Shown: positions 1 to 4,901, counted from the stretch's first letter. The stretch is DNA of 5,502 nucleotides from Microcella sp. (GCA_020216895.1 JAIWOM010000114.1:1-5502), one strand, 5' to 3'. Notes: generated from the sequence alone by a model not told the origin. Made by a program: numbers and translations.

Positions 1-530
1 CGGGCGCTGCGGCCGCCGCCACGGCGGGTCCGGCGAGCGGGGCCGTCGATGCCTCGACGCTCGAGACGCTCGCCCGCGGCGCGCTCCGCGAGATCACCCG
101 CCCTGCTCACGTCGGCGCGCTGCGTGACATCACCGTCGCCGACGACGTCGCGACCGTGCGCTTCGCCACGACGCAGGGCGGCTACCCCGGCTGGGTGTGG
201 ACCGTCGCGATCGCCGTGAACCCCGGCATGGAGCCGAGCGTGCTCGAGACCGAGCTGATCCCGGCCGAGGGCGCTCTCGTCGCACCCGACTGGGTGCCGT
301 GGGCCGACCGGCTCGAGGAGTACCTCGCCCAGCAGGCGGCCGAGGCCGCGCTGCGCGGGGACGACGACGATGACGACGCCGAGGGCGACGACCTCGACGA
401 TGAGGACGACGAGCACGACGACGAGCACGATGACGACGAGCTCGACGAGCATGATGACGACGAGCTCGTCGTGGACGACGACGTCGACGGGGTCGACATC
501 GACCTGCACCTCGACGACGAGGGCCTCTAG
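1..530 (+). CDS. DUF3027 domain protein, 3' part, with acidic-histidine C-terminal tail
   Basis: The 5' end lies outside the window. The reading frame starts at base 3 and gives 175 visible residues up to the TAG at 528-530. The segment around 177-215 encodes GGYPGWVWTVAIA and the segment around 276-305 encodes LVAPDWVPWADRL. These match the conserved 'GYPGW.W.V' and 'LLAPEWVPW..R' blocks I know from the actinobacterial DUF3027 family, whose function is not established. After an Ala/Glu-rich helix (EEYLAQQAAEAAL) the protein becomes a tail of about 56 residues, bases 360-527, made almost only of Asp, Glu and His with a few Leu/Val, including two tandem DEHDDDEL units. No signal peptide or membrane segment is visible in this part. 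It converges with the DUF2530 gene at 1813, the accessory AbiEi-like gene lying between them. The family call is firm; the role of the tail is unknown. Confidence 0.85.
   Translation, partial: GAAAAATAGPASGAVDASTLETLARGALREITRPAHVGALRDITVADDVATVRFATTQGGYPGWVWTVAIAVNPGMEPSVLETELIPAEGALVAPDWVPWADRLEEYLAQQAAEAALRGDDDDDDAEGDDLDDEDDEHDDEHDDDELDEHDDDELVVDDDVDGVDIDLHLDDEGL
420..468 (+). repeat. 24-bp tandem repeat encoding DEHDDDEL twice
   Basis: Bases 420-444 and 444-468 are two adjoining copies with a 24-bp period and a single C/T difference (base 428 versus 452). The repeat is in frame and adds exactly eight residues (DEHDDDEL) per unit, inside the acidic tail of the DUF3027 protein. An imperfect shorter unit (DDEH) precedes it. 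This looks like slippage-driven growth of a low-complexity acidic tail. Confidence 0.8.
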
Positions 531-561
531 GGCAACCCGGCCCCGCTAGCGTGCCCACCCG

Positions 562-576
562 CCGCGCGAGGCGCGG
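562..576 (+). other. Small GC hairpin downstream of the DUF3027 gene
   Basis: CCGCGC (562-567) pairs perfectly with GCGCGG (571-576) around the loop GAG, 32 bases after the DUF3027 stop. No T run follows, only TATCT, so it is at most a weak transcription-ending or mRNA 3'-end structure. Confidence 0.35.
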
Positions 577-579
577 TAT

Positions 580-617
580 CTGTCACAGGGTGCGCAATGT
601 TTCGCGCCTCACGACAG
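580..617 (+). repeat. Left 38-bp imperfect palindrome, upstream of the AbiEi-like gene
   Basis: The element starts CTGTC (580-584) and ends GACAG (613-617), so its ends are inverted repeats; AGG (587-589) can also pair with CCT (607-609). Compared with the reverse complement of 1731-1768 it matches at 30 of 38 positions with equal length. It ends 112 bases before the ATG at 730, where an operator or a cassette end could lie, and 50 bases after the DUF3027 stop. Confidence 0.7.
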
Positions 618-729
618 AAGTGGTGCAGCTCGAGTCGGAGAGTCCTCCCCAGGAGCTGTCGCCGCGCGGCGGTGGCACCGTCGCGACCGTGGCGCGCTCG
701 CGCGGGTGTGTCTGGCTCACGCTCGCGGC

Positions 730-1695
730 ATGACCGCAACTCCTGCTCGTCGATCTGACCTCGAACGCCACCTCATCCGGCTCCGTGCCGAGCACGACGA
801 GGCAACGCGTACTCGCCACTACCGTGCAGCCCGACGGGGAGAGCTTCGAGCCCTGGCCCCTGGCGTCTACATCCCGACAGAGCGCTGGCTGGCCCTCGAC
901 ATCGACACGCGGTACCTGCTCTGCATCGCCGCCGCGGCATCGCGCCTCCACGACGATGACGTGCTGTCGCACTGGTCGGCCGCTGCGCTGTGGAGGCTCC
1001 CGCTCATCGGCTCGTGGCCTGAGAAGGTGCACGTCACGACACCAGCCGAGTCCGCCCGCCGCTCGACCACCGTGCTGCAACGCCACCGCCGAGGGCTCGC
1101 GCTGCCGCCACACAAGCTCGACGACCTGGTCGTCACGGCGTGTGCAGAGACCGTCATCGACATCAGCAGGGTTTCCTCCTTCGCGACAGCCGTAGCGATG
1201 GGGGATGCGGCCCTCCGGCAGCACGAGAAGCACCGCGGTTCGGGGCTCCTGCTCGGAGCATCCCTTGGACAGATGGCTGCCGCGCTGGCCGCCGCCCCCG
1301 AGAGTCGCGGGCGGGCTCGGGCTCGCCGCGTGCTGGAGTTCATCGATGGAGCGGCTGATCGGCCGGGCGAGTCCTTGTCGCGCGTGACAATGCACCTGCT
1401 TGGCATTCCGGCACCTGTGCTGCAGCACCGCATTGTGACGCAGAGCGGTGCCGTGTACTACCTCGATTTCTTCTGGCCCGACCAGGGCATCGGCGGCGAC
1501 TTCGATGGTCGAATCAAGTACGTGGACGCGGCCTTCCGCGGAGGCCGCACTGCGGAGCAGGTCGTTGCCGACGAGAAGGTGCGGGAGGACGAGATCCGAC
1601 TCGAATTGCGGGGGTACGGTCGGTGGGACTGGCAGGTGGCAGGCTCACGGCGCGATCTTGCAGAACGACTGCGGCGGATCGGCCTGCGCTGGTAA
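730..1695 (+). CDS. Solo AbiEi-like protein with VSR/DUF559-type nuclease-like C-terminal region
   Basis: The protein has 321 residues from ATG 730; an in-frame GTG at 706 would add eight. Neither start has a clear Shine-Dalgarno; I prefer ATG. Residues ~28-95 (HYRAARRGELRALAPGVYIP, then VLSHWSAAALWRLPLIG) match the winged-helix AbiEi antitoxin-type domain. Residues ~212-305 resemble the VSR/DUF559 PD-(D/E)XK-like fold: GES (E215), YYLDFFWP (D246), GGDFDGRIKY (D257, D259), and a basic/acidic helix EKVREDEIR. Relatives usually have Glu where D257 sits (GEFDG). Known AbiEi proteins pair with an AbiEii nucleotidyltransferase toxin; none is in this window, so the gene stands alone. Such stand-alone proteins are common in Microbacteriaceae and have no settled function. 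DNA binding is plausible; nuclease activity is inference. Codons such as ACT, CGT, GTT and AAT-poor but T-richer choices suggest transfer. Flanking palindromes are listed separately. Confidence 0.8.
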   Translation: MTATPARRSDLERHLIRLRAEHDEATRTRHYRAARRGELRALAPGVYIPTERWLALDIDTRYLLCIAAAASRLHDDDVLSHWSAAALWRLPLIGSWPEKVHVTTPAESARRSTTVLQRHRRGLALPPHKLDDLVVTACAETVIDISRVSSFATAVAMGDAALRQHEKHRGSGLLLGASLGQMAAALAAAPESRGRARARRVLEFIDGAADRPGESLSRVTMHLLGIPAPVLQHRIVTQSGAVYYLDFFWPDQGIGGDFDGRIKYVDAAFRGGRTAEQVVADEKVREDEIRLELRGYGRWDWQVAGSRRDLAERLRRIGLRW

Positions 1696-1705
1696 TGGTG
1701 CCCGC

Positions 1706-1743
1706 CCAAAGTCGCTGTGAGGGGCCAAAACTGTCGTGAGGCG
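1706..1743 (+). repeat. Degenerate 19-bp tandem repeat downstream of the AbiEi-like gene
   Basis: Two adjoining 19-base units, CCAAAGTCGCTGTGAGGGG (1706-1724) and CCAAAACTGTCGTGAGGCG (1725-1743), match at 13 of 19 positions. The second overlaps the left arm of the right palindrome, so the first may be a decayed extra copy of half that palindrome (TGTGAGG against CGTGAGG). Confidence 0.45.
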
Positions 1744-1768
1744 TGAAACTTTGCTGGCCTCATGACAG
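1731..1768. repeat. Right 38-bp palindrome; strong hairpin between convergent genes
   Basis: CTGTCGTGAGGC (1731-1742) pairs over all 12 bases with GCCTCATGACAG (1757-1768), with one G-T wobble, around a 14-base loop. It lies 35 bases after the AbiEi-like stop and 44 bases beyond the DUF2530 stop. Read on the minus strand the stem is followed by TTTTGG, so it could also end the serC-DUF2530 transcript. On the plus strand it is followed by AAACGG, which does not suit an intrinsic terminator. It is the inverted counterpart of 580-617. Confidence 0.8.
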
Positions 1769-1812
1769 AAACGGCGCACCACGTCTGCGGCACGCGCCGC
1801 TGAGGGCATCGG

Positions 1813-2046
1813 TCAGCGCGGGCGGCGGCGCGAGACGGCCAGCCCGAGGGCACCGAGCACGAGCCCGACGGCGATCGTGCCGAGCACGGTCGGGCTCGAG
1901 GGCATCGCGCCGAGAGCGGTCATCCCGAGAACGATGACGAGGGCGAGCAGCCACAGCATGAGCCCGGCTCCGAAGGCGAGCGCGTCGTTCGTCGGGACCG
2001 GCTCGGGGTGCGGGCGGCGCTCGTCGTGCGGCACGATCAGCCTCAT
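1813..2046 (-). CDS. DUF2530 small membrane protein
   Basis: The protein has 77 residues: a short polar, proline-containing N-terminus (HDERRPHPEPVPTNDAL), two hydrophobic stretches at about residues 22-45 (GLMLWLLALVIVLGMTAL) and 53-71 (TVLGTIAVGLVLGALGLAV), and a basic end, RRRPR. This two-helix layout with a positively charged tail and a Pro-rich start fits the actinobacterial DUF2530 family, which has no assigned function; positive-inside logic puts the C-terminus in the cytoplasm. It starts 34 bases after the serC stop on the same strand, so co-transcription is likely. No convincing Shine-Dalgarno precedes the ATG (CTGAGCCC-ATG), so translational coupling or a short leader is possible. 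The call is by pattern recognition; the membrane prediction is firmer than the family name. Confidence 0.75.
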   Translation of the reverse strand: MRLIVPHDERRPHPEPVPTNDALAFGAGLMLWLLALVIVLGMTALGAMPSSPTVLGTIAVGLVLGALGLAVSRRRPR

Positions 2047-2080
2047 GGGCTCAGTGTGACAGGTCTGCTGCTGTTCCGGC

Positions 2081-3196
2081 TCAGTCGGCCAGGCGCTCGA
2101 GCACGAAGTCGATGCTGCGCGTGAGTTGCCGGATGTCGTCGGGCTCGACGGCGACGAAGGTCGCGATGCGCAGCTGGTTGCGGCCGAGCTTGCGGTAGGG
2201 CTCGGTGTCGACGATGCCGTTCGCGCGCAGCACGCTCGCGAGCCGTGCCGCGTCGACCGACTCGTCGAAGTCGATGGTGACGACGACCGGCGAGCGGTGC
2301 TCCGGGTCGGTCACGAACGGGGAGGCGAGCGGGTGCGCGTCGGCCCAGCCGTAGAGGTGCGACGCGCTCTCGTGCGTGCGCGCGGCCGCCCACGACAGGC
2401 CGCCGGAGGCGAGCATCCACCGCAGCTGGCTGTTGAGCAGGACGAGCGTCGCCAGCGCGGGCGTGTTGAGCGTCTGGTCGAGGCGCGAGTTGTCGATCGC
2501 CGCCGTCAGCGAGAGGAACGGCGGGATGTACCGGCCCGACCCGGCGATCGCGTACGCGCGCTCGATCGCCGCGGGGCTCATCAGGGCGAACCACAGGCCG
2601 CCGTCGCCCGCGAAGTTCTTCTGCGGGGCGAAGTAGTAGACGTCGGTCTCGGTGACGTCGAAGTCGATGCCGCCGGCCGCGCTCGTCGCGTCGACCACCG
2701 TCAGCGCCTCGGGCGCGCGGCCGAACCGCCGCACGGGCGCGCTCACACCGGTCGAGGTCTCGTTGTGCGGGTAGGCGTAGACGTCGACGCCCTCGACCTC
2801 GGTGAGGGTGCCGCGCGTACCGCCCGGGGTCTGCACGACGTGCGGGGTCTCGAGCCACGGCGCCGAGGCGGAGGCGACGAACTTCGACCCGAACTCGCCG
2901 AAGTCGAGGTGCGCGCTGCGGCGCTGGATGAGGCCGGCGGCCGCGACATCCCAGAACGCGGTCGAGCCGCCGTTGCCGAGCACCACCTCGTAGCCCTCGG
3001 GCAGGCGGAACAGCTCGCTCAGCTGCGCCCGCACGCGACCCACCAGCTGCTTGACGGGGGCCTGACGGTGCGAGGTGCCCAGGATGCTCGCCGCCGCGGC
3101 GAGGTCGGCCAGCTGCTCGTTCCGGACCTTGGAGGGTCCGCATCCGAAGCGCCCGTCGGCGGGAAGGAGCTCGGCGGGGATCGTGATGTCGGCCAT
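2081..3196 (-). CDS. serC: Phosphoserine aminotransferase SerC
   Basis: The protein has 371 residues, close to the ~375 usual for actinobacterial SerC. It is a PLP enzyme that converts 3-phosphohydroxypyruvate and glutamate to O-phosphoserine and 2-oxoglutarate in the cytoplasmic serine pathway. Visible signatures: N-terminal RFGCGPSKVR (residues 16-25), TSHRQ (41-45), the GNGGST cofactor-phosphate loop (74-79), HNETSTG (144-150), VVDATSAAGG with the PLP-pyridine Asp at D169, and YYFAPQKNFAGDGG with the Schiff-base lysine at K193. The frame is open back to an ATG at 3286, but the family begins at MADITIPAELLP, so I use the ATG at 3196. No Shine-Dalgarno precedes it. TACGAT sits six bases upstream, which suggests a leaderless mRNA. 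The DUF2530 gene follows closely; the iron repressor gene diverges on the other side. Confidence 0.95.
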   Translation of the reverse strand: MADITIPAELLPADGRFGCGPSKVRNEQLADLAAAASILGTSHRQAPVKQLVGRVRAQLSELFRLPEGYEVVLGNGGSTAFWDVAAAGLIQRRSAHLDFGEFGSKFVASASAPWLETPHVVQTPGGTRGTLTEVEGVDVYAYPHNETSTGVSAPVRRFGRAPEALTVVDATSAAGGIDFDVTETDVYYFAPQKNFAGDGGLWFALMSPAAIERAYAIAGSGRYIPPFLSLTAAIDNSRLDQTLNTPALATLVLLNSQLRWMLASGGLSWAAARTHESASHLYGWADAHPLASPFVTDPEHRSPVVVTIDFDESVDAARLASVLRANGIVDTEPYRKLGRNQLRIATFVAVEPDDIRQLTRSIDFVLERLAD

Positions 3197-3202
3197 TCGT
3201 TC

Positions 3203-3208
3203 ATCGTA
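3203..3208 (-). promoter_or_regulatory. Candidate -10 element of serC, implying a leaderless transcript
   Basis: On the minus strand TACGAT (TANNNT type) is followed by GAACGA and then the serC ATG. A start site about seven bases after the -10 would fall on or beside the A of ATG. No -35 resembling TTGACA is visible 16-18 bases upstream, and no Shine-Dalgarno is present. Leaderless mRNAs are common in Actinobacteria. Confidence 0.4.
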
Positions 3209-3273
3209 CCGAGCACGCACGGCCGCTCCGCCCGCCCCATCGTCCGCTCCGCCCGCCCGCTCGGCCGGGTCGA

Positions 3274-3292
3274 TTAGGCTAGGCAAGCCTCA
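3274..3292. promoter_or_regulatory. DtxR/IdeR-type iron box in the promoter of the repressor gene
   Basis: TTAGGCTAGGCAAGCCTCA matches the 19-bp DtxR/IdeR consensus TTAGGTTAGSCTAACCTAA at about 15 of 19 positions. The changes at positions 6 and 14 (C and G) are mutually complementary, so dyad symmetry is kept (7 of 9 pairs). TAGGCT (3275-3280) within it could be the -10 of the repressor gene, so metal-loaded repressor would block initiation. It ends 36 bases before the ATG at 3329 and lies 77 bases from the serC start. Confidence 0.7.
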
Positions 3293-3328
3293 CTCGAGGC
3301 GCCCGGCTGACCGGAGAGGAGGGGTGCC

Positions 3329-4018
3329 ATGACCGATCTCGTCGACACGACCGAGATGTATCTGCGCACGATCCTCGACCTCGAGGAGGAGCAGATCACC
3401 CCGCTGCGCGCGCGCATCAGCGAGCGCCTCGGGCACTCCGGCCCGACCGTGTCGCAGACGATCGCGCGCATGGAGCGCGACGGGCTCGTGCGCGTCGAGG
3501 GCGACCGGCACCTGCAGCTCACCGACGACGGCCGGGCGAAGGCGGTGGCGGTCATGCGCAAGCACCGGCTCGCCGAGCGCCTGCTCGCCGATGTCATCGG
3601 GCTCGAGTGGGCCCTGGTGCACGACGAGGCCTGCCGCTGGGAGCACGTGATGAGCGAGCAGGTCGAGCGCCGCATCCTCGAACTGCTCGGCGACCCGGTC
3701 GAGTCGCCGTACGGCAACCCGATCCCGGGGCTGGAGGAGATCGGCGGCTCGGCGGCGAACGCCTTCCTCGACGGGGTCATCTCGCTGACCCACGCCGCCG
3801 CGGCGGGCGCGCGCGAGGGCACGATCCGCCGTCTGGCCGAGCCCGTGCAGGTCGACCCCGACCTGCTGCACCAGCTGCACGAGGCCGGCGTGACGCCGGG
3901 TGCGGTCGCGCGGTTCCGGCCCGAGCCGAACGGCTACGTCGCCGTCGAGGTGGTCGGCCGCGCCGAGGGCATCGACCTTCCGGCCGAGGTCGCGCAGCAC
4001 ATCTACGTCGCCGAGTAG
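3329..4018 (+). CDS. ideR: Iron-dependent transcriptional repressor of the DtxR/IdeR family
   Basis: The protein has 229 residues (DtxR 226, IdeR 230). When loaded with Fe2+ such proteins dimerise on iron boxes and repress iron uptake genes. Order: winged helix (residues 1-~73, with MYLRTILDLEEE and SGPTVSQTIARMERDGLV as recognition region), dimerisation and metal domain (~74-140, ending GNPIPGLEE), linker, SH3-like domain (~163-229). By DtxR numbering the primary metal site is intact: M10, C102, E105, H106. The ancillary site is intact too: H79, E83, H98, with E171 and Q174 (E-x-x-Q) from the SH3-like domain. Cys at 102, and the SH3-like domain, argue for an iron sensor rather than the manganese-sensing MntR branch. 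GGAGAGGAGG (3313-3322) is a strong Shine-Dalgarno six bases before ATG. An iron box lies in its promoter. It diverges from serC. Confidence 0.93.
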   Translation: MTDLVDTTEMYLRTILDLEEEQITPLRARISERLGHSGPTVSQTIARMERDGLVRVEGDRHLQLTDDGRAKAVAVMRKHRLAERLLADVIGLEWALVHDEACRWEHVMSEQVERRILELLGDPVESPYGNPIPGLEEIGGSAANAFLDGVISLTHAAAAGAREGTIRRLAEPVQVDPDLLHQLHEAGVTPGAVARFRPEPNGYVAVEVVGRAEGIDLPAEVAQHIYVAE

Positions 4019-4072
4019 GCCTCCACCACCACATGTGGGGGTGACGCGACGCGCGCGACCGTTCACGGTTTC

Positions 4073-4093
4073 GTTACCCGCGTGGGTTACCCT
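4073..4093 (+). promoter_or_regulatory. Candidate promoter/operator ahead of the small ORF
   Basis: TACCCT (4088-4093) fits a TANNNT -10 and would place a start near base 4100, about 30 bases before the small ORF. No good -35 is seen at 16-18 bases. GTTACCC occurs twice as a direct repeat (4073-4079, 4086-4092). The 18 bases 4073-4090 are also nearly palindromic, so a regulator could bind over the -10. Confidence 0.35.
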
Positions 4094-4101
4094 GACCCCG
4101 T

Positions 4102-4118
4102 GGTGCCGCTCCGGCACC
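4102..4118 (+). other. Leader hairpin next to the small-ORF ribosome binding site
   Basis: GGTGCCG (4102-4108) pairs perfectly with CGGCACC (4112-4118) around a three-base loop. It ends two bases before the AGGAGG at 4121, so it would form the 5' end of the transcript predicted from the -10 at 4088 and may affect mRNA stability or ribosome access. Confidence 0.5.
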
Positions 4119-4130
4119 CGAGGAGGCGTC

Positions 4131-4232
4131 ATGGACAGGCGGCACGACATCCAAACCGTGGATGCGCGCGCCGGCTTCCGGATAGCCGTCCGCGCTCGCT
4201 GGGTCGCGCCGTGTCGCGGCCCCGCGCGATGA
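4131..4232 (+). CDS. Small ORF (33 aa), possible leader peptide of the HNH gene
   Basis: ATG 4131 follows a textbook AGGAGG (4121-4126) at four bases. The frame runs 33 residues, starting MDRRHDIQTVDARAGF and ending WVAPCRGPAR, before TGA 4230-4232. Nine of the 33 residues are Arg, with one Cys; there is no membrane segment or signal peptide. The last base of the stop codon is also the first base of the 12-bp terminator stem at 4232-4257, so a ribosome at the stop would cover the stem's left arm. That is the geometry of a translated attenuator. Third positions are G or C in 26 of 32 codons after the start, above random but below the neighbouring genes; AGG, ATA, CAA and TGT are uncommon codons here. 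I do not recognise the peptide. It could instead be a stand-alone small protein, or untranslated leader RNA. Confidence 0.5.
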   Translation: MDRRHDIQTVDARAGFRIAVRARWVAPCRGPAR

Positions 4233-4263
4233 GCACTGTCGTCTCGACGACAGTGCTTTTTTT
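4232..4263 (+). terminator. Strong intrinsic terminator between the small ORF and the HNH gene
   Basis: AGCACTGTCGTC (4232-4243) is perfectly complementary to GACGACAGTGCT (4246-4257); allowing a CTCG tetraloop leaves an 11-bp stem. Six T residues (4258-4263) follow directly. It is by far the clearest terminator in the window and acts on the plus strand. It may end transcripts from the small-ORF promoter and from ideR, or work conditionally ahead of the HNH gene. Confidence 0.92.
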
Positions 4264-4317
4264 GTGCCCGTGAGGGCAGGCGCGGCCTCGGTCGAAGAGG
4301 CGCCACGACCCCGGAAA

Positions 4318-4346
4318 GAACGCCCGCAGGCCATGCGGGCCCGTTC
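4318..4346 (+). other. Bulged hairpin just upstream of the HNH gene Shine-Dalgarno
   Basis: CCCGCA (4323-4328) pairs with TGCGGG (4334-4339) around GGCCA. The outer GAACG (4318-4322) pairs with CGTTC (4342-4346), leaving a two-base bulge, so about 11 pairs form. The AGGAG at 4350-4354 begins four bases later. No T run follows, so it is not a terminator; a 5'-UTR structural or translational role is possible. Confidence 0.55.
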
Positions 4347-4360
4347 GACAGGAGCCGTCG

Positions 4361-4861
4361 ATGCGCACTCTCGTTCTCAACGCGGGCTATGAGCCCCTCG
4401 CCGTCGTGTCCTTCCGCCGAGCCCTCGTGCTCGTCATGAACGGCAAGGCGACGGTGCTGGAGACGGATGGTGAGCATCCGGTCTTCGGCATCGACGATCG
4501 GTGGGATCGCCCGAGCGTGATCGTGCTCCGACGGTACGTGCGCGTGCCGCACTCGCGGCAGGTGCCGCTGACCCGCCGCGGGGTGCTGCGGCGCGATGGC
4601 CACCGCTGCGCCTACTGCGGCGCTTCGGCTTCGACGATCGACCACGTGATGCCGCGATCGCGCGGCGGTGCTGACTCGTGGGAGAACCTGGTCGCCTGCT
4701 GCCTGCGCTGCAACAACGTGAAGGGCGACCGCACGCCGGCCGAGATGCGCTGGCAGCTGCGGGTCGTGCCCAAGGCGCCGCACGGCACCGCCTGGCTGGT
4801 GCGGGGCATCGAGCGCCCGCAACCCGACTGGAACGAGTACCTGGCGCCGCTCGCGGCCTGA
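4361..4861 (+). CDS. HNH endonuclease family protein
   Basis: The protein has 166 residues. The start MRTLVLNAGYEPLAVVSFRRALVLV-type segment (residues 1-25) is characteristic of a conserved actinobacterial HNH family. The HNH/zinc-ribbon region covers ~78-121: C83-AY-C86, then IDHVMPRSRGG (D94, H95), N109 in SWENLV, and C114-LR-C117-NN-K. These supply the two CxxC zinc knuckles and the H-N-N/H metal site expected of a beta-beta-alpha metal nuclease. The C-terminus (~128-166) carries MRWQLRVVPKAPHGTAW. The Shine-Dalgarno AGGAG (4350-4354) is six bases before ATG. The biological substrate is not known; it could be repair- or phage-related, but nothing here decides. No TA dinucleotide, and so no standard -10, lies between the upstream terminator and the start, so expression may depend on read-through from the leader region. 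Confidence 0.9.
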   Translation: MRTLVLNAGYEPLAVVSFRRALVLVMNGKATVLETDGEHPVFGIDDRWDRPSVIVLRRYVRVPHSRQVPLTRRGVLRRDGHRCAYCGASASTIDHVMPRSRGGADSWENLVACCLRCNNVKGDRTPAEMRWQLRVVPKAPHGTAWLVRGIERPQPDWNEYLAPLAA

Positions 4862-4901
4862 TCGCGGGATGCTCGGCGCGAGCTTTTCTGCGCTCGTGCT
4901 C

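Larger units (their letters stand above)
571..1777. mobile_element. Candidate palindrome-flanked cassette carrying the AbiEi/nuclease-like gene
   Basis: Bases 571-617 and the reverse complement of 1731-1777 align without gaps at 37 of 47 positions by my hand count. The best core is 22 of 24 (594-617 against 1731-1754). The outer edges read TCTGTCA at 579 and TGACAGA ending at 1769. Between them lies a single complete gene, flanked on both sides by conserved housekeeping-type genes (DUF3027 and DUF2530/serC). That gene looks less GC-biased in its codons than its neighbours. I see no convincing target-site duplication and no recognised transposase, so mobility is an inference from the layout. 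The alternative is a stationary gene with paired operator or terminator palindromes. Confidence 0.3.

Noticed and set aside
182..499. Minus-strand poly-serine frame opposite the acidic tail
   Set aside because: It is the direct antisense image of the GAC/GAG repeats of the DUF3027 gene, not an independent gene.
360..527. CRISPR array or other DNA-level repeat array in the GAC-rich stretch
   Set aside because: The repetition is in frame, codes for Asp/Glu/His and has no spacer structure; it is a low-complexity protein tail.
706..729. GTG at 706 as start of the AbiEi-like gene
   Set aside because: No better Shine-Dalgarno than ATG 730, and the extra residues MCLAHARG add no family similarity. 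It cannot be fully excluded.
583..1428. Minus-strand open frame (281 codons) opposite the AbiEi-like gene
   Set aside because: The plus strand carries recognisable AbiEi and nuclease-like motifs; the antisense translation shows none.
571..1777. Toxin-antitoxin module
   Set aside because: No second gene (AbiEii nucleotidyltransferase or other toxin) is present next to the AbiEi-like gene in the window.
1787..1800. GCGGC-ACGC-GCCGC hairpin as the DUF2530 terminator
   Set aside because: Five pairs with no T run on the minus strand. The 1731-1768 stem with TTTT is the better candidate.
2126..3277. Plus-strand open frame (383 codons) opposite serC
   Set aside because: Composition is Arg/Val/Gly-rich with no motifs; SerC on the minus strand has full active-site signatures.
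4029..4038. CCACATGTGG palindrome just after ideR, as a terminator
   Set aside because: Only ten bases of perfect symmetry without a usable loop, and no T run follows. It may be chance.
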